DNA of 64,000 nt from Kerstersia similis. Its GTDB lineage: Bacteria; Pseudomonadota; Gammaproteobacteria; Burkholderiales; Burkholderiaceae_B. The first letter of the stretch is position 1, and the number at the start of each line of letters is the position of its first letter. Below the pieces are notes generated by a model. It was not told the origin of the DNA. It searched no databases and worked only from the letters and a program-made list of their open reading frames with translations. The stretch lies in NCBI RefSeq assembly GCF_965139615.1, contig NZ_CBCSIQ010000018.1:26817-90816 (forward strand), read 5' to 3'. A program made the position numbers and the translations under genes. Below are positions 58,605 through 64,000 of this stretch, one piece after another.

Positions 58605-60716
58605 ATGAACGCATCACGCGGCACCAAAGCGAACAAGCAAACGGAAACACCGGCCAACCAGAAATGGATGCCTTGGTTGCGCCTGCATCGCCAGTACTGG
58701 ACCCTCCTGATTCTCGCCGTCCTGGGGCTGGCGCTCGGCCGCCTGGCCTTGATGCTGGGCCAGGCCCCCGCACAATGGCACCCATCCGGCCAGGACATCA
58801 CGCGCGCCTTCTGGATGGGCGCCCGGTTCGATATCAAGAACCTGGCAGTCCTGCTGGGGCTGCCGCTCTTTCTCGCCTTTTTGATGCCCGCCAGGCTGCG
58901 CCGCTTCTGGCAAGGTCTGCTATCGGGCTGGCAAGTGCTGGTCATGCTGTTGATCAACCTGCTGATGGTGGTCAACTACTACTACTTCCAGTACTACAAC
59001 AGCCCGATCAATGGCCTGGTCTTCGGCATCGCGGAAGATGACACTGCCGCCATATCACGCACGCTCTGGAACGACTTCCCCGTGCTGTGGCTGCTGGGCG
59101 GCATTCTGTTGCTGACCTATATTCAGATCGCCATCGCGCGCTGGTGGGCGCGCCGCATGACAACCAGCCTGGGCGGCTGGCGGCTAGCCGCCTTGGCGAT
59201 CGCCAGCCTGTTGCTCACTGCCGGCCTGGCGCGCGGCAGCCTGGGTACCTTCCCGCTGCGCACCATGCACATGGCCGTCTCCACCGATGCACTGGTCAAC
59301 AACCTGGTTCCCAATGGCTGGGTCGCCCTGCAAATGGCCTGGAAAGAACGCAATGCCTCGGACATGGGCAAGACGCCAGAAGCGGGCATGAAACTCTACG
59401 GCCTGGACTCTTTGCAGGATGCATTGCAACAGGCAGGCCTGCAATCGGGCAACGAAACCCTGAACGCGGAACAGGCTGCCGAACGCGCCCATCAGGCCCT
59501 GCTGCAACCCTTGCCGCCACAACCCGCCTGGCAACAGGCCCGCCAGCCGAATGTCCTGATCGCCGTCATGGAAGGCTGGGGCCGCCACCTGCTGGAATAT
59601 GACGACCCGGCCCGCAACGATCTGCTCGGCCGCCTGCGTCCCTGGCTGCACGGCAAGGCTGACTATTTCGACAAGGCGCTGTCTTATCAGCATGGTACCT
59701 ACCAAAGCCTGGAAGGCCTGCTGCTGGACAGCCCCATCACGCCCCTGATGCATAGCCGCTACGGCTATCACGGCTATTCCACCTCGGTGGCTCAGGCCTA
59801 CCGCGATGCGGGCTATCGCACCGTGTTTCTGAGCGCCGGCCAGGACAGCTGGCGCAAGCTGGACACCGCCCTGCTACAGCAAGGCTTCGACCAGGTTCTG
59901 GGGGAAAGCGCCATCCTGGAACGCTATCCTGAAGCCACCACCCACACCTGGGGCGTGGACGACGAATGGATGTTCCGCTATGCCCGGGATATCGTGGCCG
60001 AAGCCGAAGCGGAGGGCAAGCCCCTCATGCTGGTCATGCTGACCACCACCAACCACCCGCCCTTCCGCACGCCACCGGGCTATCAACCTGCGACACTGGA
60101 CCCCGCCACGCTGGGCGACGCCATGGCCGTCGATGCCGAGCAAGGCCGGATCATCATGTCCACCTATCAGTACGCCAACGACTCGCTGGGCCATTTCCTG
60201 GATCAACTGGAACACGACGGGGTCATGGATCACACCCTGTTCGCCGCCACCGGTGACCACAATACGCGCCAGATATTTACCTATCCGGATGCCAGTCAGT
60301 TGAACTTCAAATATGGCGTGCCCATCGTCATGTGGCTGCCCGAACCCTATCGCCTGGGCGGCCAGGCCCACACCGGCGAATGGGCCAGCCATCAGGACAT
60401 CTTTGCCACACTGATGGCGCACTCCCTGCAGGATACCCGGATCGCCACGCGCGGCCGCGATCTCTACGCGGACACCACGGCACCCGTTGCCCTGTCATTC
60501 ATTGGCGACGACCCGACGGCCGGCATGGGCGTTTTCATCAGCGCTGAAGGTGCCGTCGTCGGCATGGAGCACCCGCAGTTCTACCATTGGAGCGCCGACG
60601 GCAAGCTGCAAGCCGCTGCCGCGCCGAGCCAGGCGTTGCAGGCGCAATGGCAGAAACAGCGTGCGGAACTGGCGCTGCGCGACTGGCGCATCCGGTCGGA
60701 AGCCCTGCAACCCTGA
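58605..60716 (+). CDS. LTA synthase family / alkaline-phosphatase-fold membrane sulfatase
   Basis: A 703-residue inner-membrane enzyme. Five hydrophobic helices lie in the N-terminal 215 residues (such as TLLILAVLGLALGRLALML and LLGGILLLTYIQIAIARWW). A periplasmic sulfatase-fold domain follows from about residue 310 (NVLIAVMEGWG). The nucleophile threonine is probably that in YQHGTYQSLEG, and metal-binding motifs TTTNHPPF and ATGDHNTRQ are visible. Relatives transfer phosphoglycerol or phosphoethanolamine to envelope glycans, lipids or periplasmic glucans. The acceptor here is unknown. It lies between trpE and trpG, separated from both by terminators, and has no evident role in tryptophan synthesis. 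Confidence 0.85.
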   Translation: MNASRGTKANKQTETPANQKWMPWLRLHRQYWTLLILAVLGLALGRLALMLGQAPAQWHPSGQDITRAFWMGARFDIKNLAVLLGLPLFLAFLMPARLRRFWQGLLSGWQVLVMLLINLLMVVNYYYFQYYNSPINGLVFGIAEDDTAAISRTLWNDFPVLWLLGGILLLTYIQIAIARWWARRMTTSLGGWRLAALAIASLLLTAGLARGSLGTFPLRTMHMAVSTDALVNNLVPNGWVALQMAWKERNASDMGKTPEAGMKLYGLDSLQDALQQAGLQSGNETLNAEQAAERAHQALLQPLPPQPAWQQARQPNVLIAVMEGWGRHLLEYDDPARNDLLGRLRPWLHGKADYFDKALSYQHGTYQSLEGLLLDSPITPLMHSRYGYHGYSTSVAQAYRDAGYRTVFLSAGQDSWRKLDTALLQQGFDQVLGESAILERYPEATTHTWGVDDEWMFRYARDIVAEAEAEGKPLMLVMLTTTNHPPFRTPPGYQPATLDPATLGDAMAVDAEQGRIIMSTYQYANDSLGHFLDQLEHDGVMDHTLFAATGDHNTRQIFTYPDASQLNFKYGVPIVMWLPEPYRLGGQAHTGEWASHQDIFATLMAHSLQDTRIATRGRDLYADTTAPVALSFIGDDPTAGMGVFISAEGAVVGMEHPQFYHWSADGKLQAAAAPSQALQAQWQKQRAELALRDWRIRSEALQP

Positions 60717-60844
60717 CTGCGTGACCGGCAGGAGCGCCGGGTTCACCGCCCGGCAGTGCCGGCGCCGCCGTTCATGGCGCAGGCAAGCCCGCTGCCCGGC
60801 CAGCGTGCCGTCCAGACGCTGCGCCGCAGCATGCATGACGCGTC

Positions 60845-60873
60845 TCGACAGACCGCAAGGCTGCCGCTACAAT
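60845..60873 (+). promoter_or_regulatory. Sigma-70 promoter of the trpGDC unit
   Basis: TCGACA, exact 17-base spacer, TACAAT; each box has one mismatch to consensus. It lies about 110 bases before the second trp leader peptide. Confidence 0.75.
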
Positions 60874-60982
60874 CAACCAATTGCCTGTCCTGCCTGCGGC
60901 CCTGAAAGCCAGGCCTGGTCGGTCAAACCAGCCAGCCTGCACCGGCTGGCCCCAGACATTCATCACGCAACAGACTGAATCC

Positions 60983-61033
60983 ATGAATCGTTACGCAACG
61001 TCCCTCGCTTGCCAGTGGTGGCGCTTCCAATAG
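60983..61033 (+). CDS. trpG leader peptide with tandem Trp codons
   Basis: A 16-codon open frame, MNRYATSLACQWWRFQ, with adjacent TGG TGG codons near its end. Its last codons lie in a CGCTTCC / GGAAGCG hairpin. Two segments inside the frame, GAATCGT (60985-60991) and AACGTC (60997-61002), are complementary to GACGTT-ACGATTC just after it (61044-61056). A U-tailed terminator follows at 61063-61104. This is the pattern of a second tryptophan attenuator. In Pseudomonas putida both trpE and trpGDC are reported to be attenuated, which gives a precedent. Confidence 0.78.
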   Translation: MNRYATSLACQWWRFQ

Positions 61034-61062
61034 GAAGCGGCTCGACGTTACGATTCAAAAAC

Positions 61063-61104
61063 AACGCCTTGCCGCCGTTTCGGGTGGATACAAGGCGTTT
61101 TTTT
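61063..61104 (+). terminator. trpG attenuator terminator
   Basis: AACGCCTTG / CAAGGCGTT stem, extended inside by CCGCC / GGTGG with a 3-base bulge, followed by seven T. It lies 30 bases after the Trp-Trp leader peptide and 253 bases before trpG. Confidence 0.85.
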
Positions 61105-61357
61105 ATTCTGATTCCCGGTACGGCGGCTCCAACGCTCAGGAGATTGCCAGTGCCCCATGCCCCCACCGCCCCCTTGCTTTCCGGCCCTGACCGGCAGGCT
61201 GGCTGCGCGCGCGCATATCCCGCGTTGACCCTTCGATGGCGACGCTTGCCCATCCCCGTTCCCGGCAAGCACTGAACCTTGCACAGATTTCTCCGGCACA
61301 GCCACCTCCGGCTGCTGACCGGCAACCGAATACCGCAAAGATACAAGGATCGCCATC

Positions 61358-61927
<570 letters not shown>

Positions 61928-61932
61928 CCGCC

Positions 61933-62991
61933 ATGAAACAGCCTGCAAGCATCCCCATGCCCATCACCCCGACAGAAGCACTGGTCCGCTGTATCGAACA
62001 CCGCGAGATCTTCCATGACGAAATGCTCACCCTGATGCGCAGCCTGATGCGCGGCGAAATTTCGCCGCCCATGATGGCTGCGCTGCTGATGGGATTGCGC
62101 GTCAAGAAGGAAACCGTCGGTGAAATCACCGCCGCCGCGCAGGTCATGCGTGAATTCGCCACGCCCGTCATCGCGCCCAATACCGCAGACCTGCTGGATA
62201 TGTGCGGCACCGGCGGCGATGGCAGCAATACCTTCAATATTTCCACGGCATCCATGTTTGTCGCCGCAGCCGCCGGCGTTCCCATTGCCAAGCATGGCGG
62301 CCGCAGCGCTTCATCCTCGTCGGGCAGTGCCGATGTGCTGGAAGCCCTGGGTGCCCAGATCGACCTGCCGCCGGAGGCGGTGGCGGAAAGCCTCGCCACC
62401 ACCGGCATCGGCTTCATGTACGCCCCCAACCATCACAGCGCCATGAAAAATGTCGCGCCCATCCGCAAGGAACTGGGCGTGCGCACCATTTTCAATATCC
62501 TGGGCCCGCTGACCAATCCGGCCAAGGCGGCCAATCAGCTGATGGGGGTGTTCCATCCCGATCTCGTCGGCATCCTGGTACGTGTGCTGCAACGCCTGGG
62601 TTCGCGCCATGTGTTGATCGTGCACGGACTGGACGGAATGGATGAGGCTTCGCTGGGGGCATCTACCCTGGTCGGGGAACTCAAGGACGATATCGTGACC
62701 GAATACCAGATCCATCCCGAAGATTTCGGGCTGAATATGGTCTCCAACCGCAGCATCCGCGTCTCCAGCCGCGAAGAATCCCGCGACATGGTACTGTCCG
62801 CCCTGAATAACGAGCCCGGCACTGCGCGCGACATCGTCGCCTTCAATGCCGGCCTCGCCATTTACGCCGGCAATCGCGCTGCCTCGATCGAGGACGGCCT
62901 GCGTCTGGCCGGCGAAACCCTGGATAGCGGCGCGGCGCGCGCCAAATTGGAAGAATTCTGCGCCTTCACGCGCAAAGGACGAAAGGCATGA
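61933..62991 (+). CDS. trpD: Anthranilate phosphoribosyltransferase TrpD
   Basis: Transfers the phosphoribosyl group from PRPP to anthranilate. The 352 residues contain the PRPP-binding loop CGTGGDGSNTFNIST, KHGGRSASSSSGSADVLEALG, the anthranilate region YAPNHHSAMKNVAPIRKELGVRTIFNILGPLTNPA and HGLDGMDEASL. The start follows AGGA within the end of trpG. Its stop overlaps the start of trpC by ATGA, indicating translational coupling. Confidence 0.96.
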   Translation: MKQPASIPMPITPTEALVRCIEHREIFHDEMLTLMRSLMRGEISPPMMAALLMGLRVKKETVGEITAAAQVMREFATPVIAPNTADLLDMCGTGGDGSNTFNISTASMFVAAAAGVPIAKHGGRSASSSSGSADVLEALGAQIDLPPEAVAESLATTGIGFMYAPNHHSAMKNVAPIRKELGVRTIFNILGPLTNPAKAANQLMGVFHPDLVGILVRVLQRLGSRHVLIVHGLDGMDEASLGASTLVGELKDDIVTEYQIHPEDFGLNMVSNRSIRVSSREESRDMVLSALNNEPGTARDIVAFNAGLAIYAGNRAASIEDGLRLAGETLDSGAARAKLEEFCAFTRKGRKA

Positions 62992-63776
62992 ACGATATCC
63001 TTACCCGTATCCTGGAAGTCAAAAAAGAAGAAGTCGCCACCTCGCGTCAATTACGCAGTGAAGCCGAGCTGCTGCGTGAAGCCCAGGCGCGCAAGGATGT
63101 GCGCGGCTTTGCCCGCGCCATCGAAGATGCCATTGCGGTCGGCCGGCCCGGCGTCATTGCAGAGATCAAGAAAGCCTCGCCCTCCAAAGGCGTGATCCGC
63201 GAGAATTTTTCACCCGCTGAAATCGCCGGCTCGTACGCTGCCCACGGCGCCGCCTGCCTGTCGGTGCTGACCGATGTGCAGTTCTTCCAGGGCTCGCACG
63301 ACCATCTGCGCCAGGCGCGTGCGGCTTGCAGCCTGCCCGTGCTACGCAAAGACTTTGTGATCGACAGCTATCAGGTGGTTGCCGCCCGGGCCATGGGCGC
63401 TGATTGCGTCTTGCTCATCGCCGCCGCGCTCAGCGACTCGCAAATGCGCGACCTGGAAGACTGCGCCAGGGCGCTGGATCTGGATGTTCTGGTGGAAGTC
63501 CATGACGCCGAGGAACTGGATCGCGCCCTGAAGCTGCATACGCCGCTCCTGGGGATCAACAACCGTAACCTGCGCACCTTTGAAACCAGCCTGCAAACCA
63601 CGCTGGATCTGCTGCCACGCATTCCCGAAGGCAAGCGCGTCGTCACCGAAAGCGGTATTGGCAGCGCCGAAGATATCCGCCGCATGCGCGACCATGGCGT
63701 CCAGGCCTTCCTGATCGGCGAAACCTTCATGCGTGCCGCGGAACCCGGCGCCGAGTTGGCCCGACTGGTCGCCTGA
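62988..63776 (+). CDS. trpC: Indole-3-glycerol phosphate synthase TrpC
   Basis: Closes the indole ring from carboxyphenylamino-deoxyribulose phosphate. The 262-residue TIM barrel shows the catalytic lysine motif EIKKASPSKGVI, SVLTDVQFFQGS, LRKDFVIDSYQV, LVEVHDAEELDRAL, GINNRNLRTFE and ESGIGSAEDI. It is monofunctional, with no TrpF fused. It is the last gene of the trpGDC unit, which ends at a strong terminator. Confidence 0.96.
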   Translation: MNDILTRILEVKKEEVATSRQLRSEAELLREAQARKDVRGFARAIEDAIAVGRPGVIAEIKKASPSKGVIRENFSPAEIAGSYAAHGAACLSVLTDVQFFQGSHDHLRQARAACSLPVLRKDFVIDSYQVVAARAMGADCVLLIAAALSDSQMRDLEDCARALDLDVLVEVHDAEELDRALKLHTPLLGINNRNLRTFETSLQTTLDLLPRIPEGKRVVTESGIGSAEDIRRMRDHGVQAFLIGETFMRAAEPGAELARLVA

Positions 63777-63838
63777 CCCTGCCTAAAAACCGCACAGCAG
63801 TCTGTCCCCAGGGCTTTCCCCAAGTCCGCCCCCCTTCG

Positions 63839-63876
63839 AAACAGGCCCGCAAGCACTGCTGCGGGCCTGTTTGTTT
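63839..63876 (+). terminator. Terminator after trpC
   Basis: AAACAGGCCCGCA / TGCGGGCCTGTTT, a perfect 13-bp stem with an 8-base loop and a T-rich tail (TTTGTTT). The remaining bases to the window end show no gene. Confidence 0.88.
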
Positions 63877-64000
63877 CCAGCTCCGGCATCCTCTTGCCCG
63901 TAGGCCCAGGACGACAGGCCAGCGCTGACGCGCCCCGCCCCGGCCATTTGCCCAAAAAAGCGCGGCATTCCCCAGCGCCACCCGCCACTTCGCACTGCCC

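Overview
The window is a densely packed stretch of core chromosome from a GC-rich betaproteobacterium. The gene content (ubiquinone-dependent CyoABCDE oxidase, ubiE/ubiJ/ubiB, dctA with dctB/dctD, rpe-gph-trp, dnaQ-rnhA-gloB) suggests Burkholderiales and most likely Alcaligenaceae (Bordetella/Achromobacter relatives). That placement comes from the proteins and gene order only; no rRNA gene or database search supports it. I see no prophage, insertion sequence or CRISPR array. The first gene (ilvA) is cut by the left edge.

Layout. 1-7446: the end of ilvA, a glycerate 2-kinase, and a C4-dicarboxylate uptake locus (dctA, sensor dctB, sigma-54 activator dctD) with a textbook sigma-54 promoter in front of dctA. 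7496-12202: thiamine genes thiC (behind a TPP riboswitch), thiG and thiD, with yaeQ inserted. 12328-18396: a pcm-like methyltransferase, heptose adenylyltransferase rfaE2, and the ubiquinone genes ubiB, ubiJ and ubiE with a Tim44-like membrane protein between the last two. 18640-22126: phoB-phoR and serA. 22192-28955: a CitE-like lyase, a TauE/SafE exporter, a large secreted nuclease with a GlyGly-CTERM tail, a periplasmic rhodanese and a YeeE/YedE thiosulfate transporter. 29331-33213: tesA divergent from the ybbA-ybbP ABC exporter genes. 33390-37051: a Tat-exported amine oxidase, a Sec-exported RidA protein and a MocR regulator. 37275-42128: cyoABCDE. 42330-49770: an SDR, a small membrane protein, tRNA-Val(CAC), dnaQ, rnhA, a YafS-like methyltransferase, gloB, mltD, fabI and an OsmC protein. 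49852-54837: a PerM-family membrane protein, dsbC, a UbiH-like hydroxylase, mltA and apaG. 55094-63776: rpe, gph and the tryptophan genes.

The most informative regulatory feature is the split tryptophan locus. trpE has a classical leader peptide and attenuator. trpGDC lies 3 kb downstream, beyond a lipoteichoic-acid-synthase-like gene, and has its own promoter, a second leader peptide with tandem Trp codons and a second attenuator. Other regulatory signals are the perfect sigma-54 promoter with repeated upstream sites at dctA, the TPP riboswitch that places the thiC start at a TTG codon, and a set of near-perfect intergenic hairpins that lack U-tracts.
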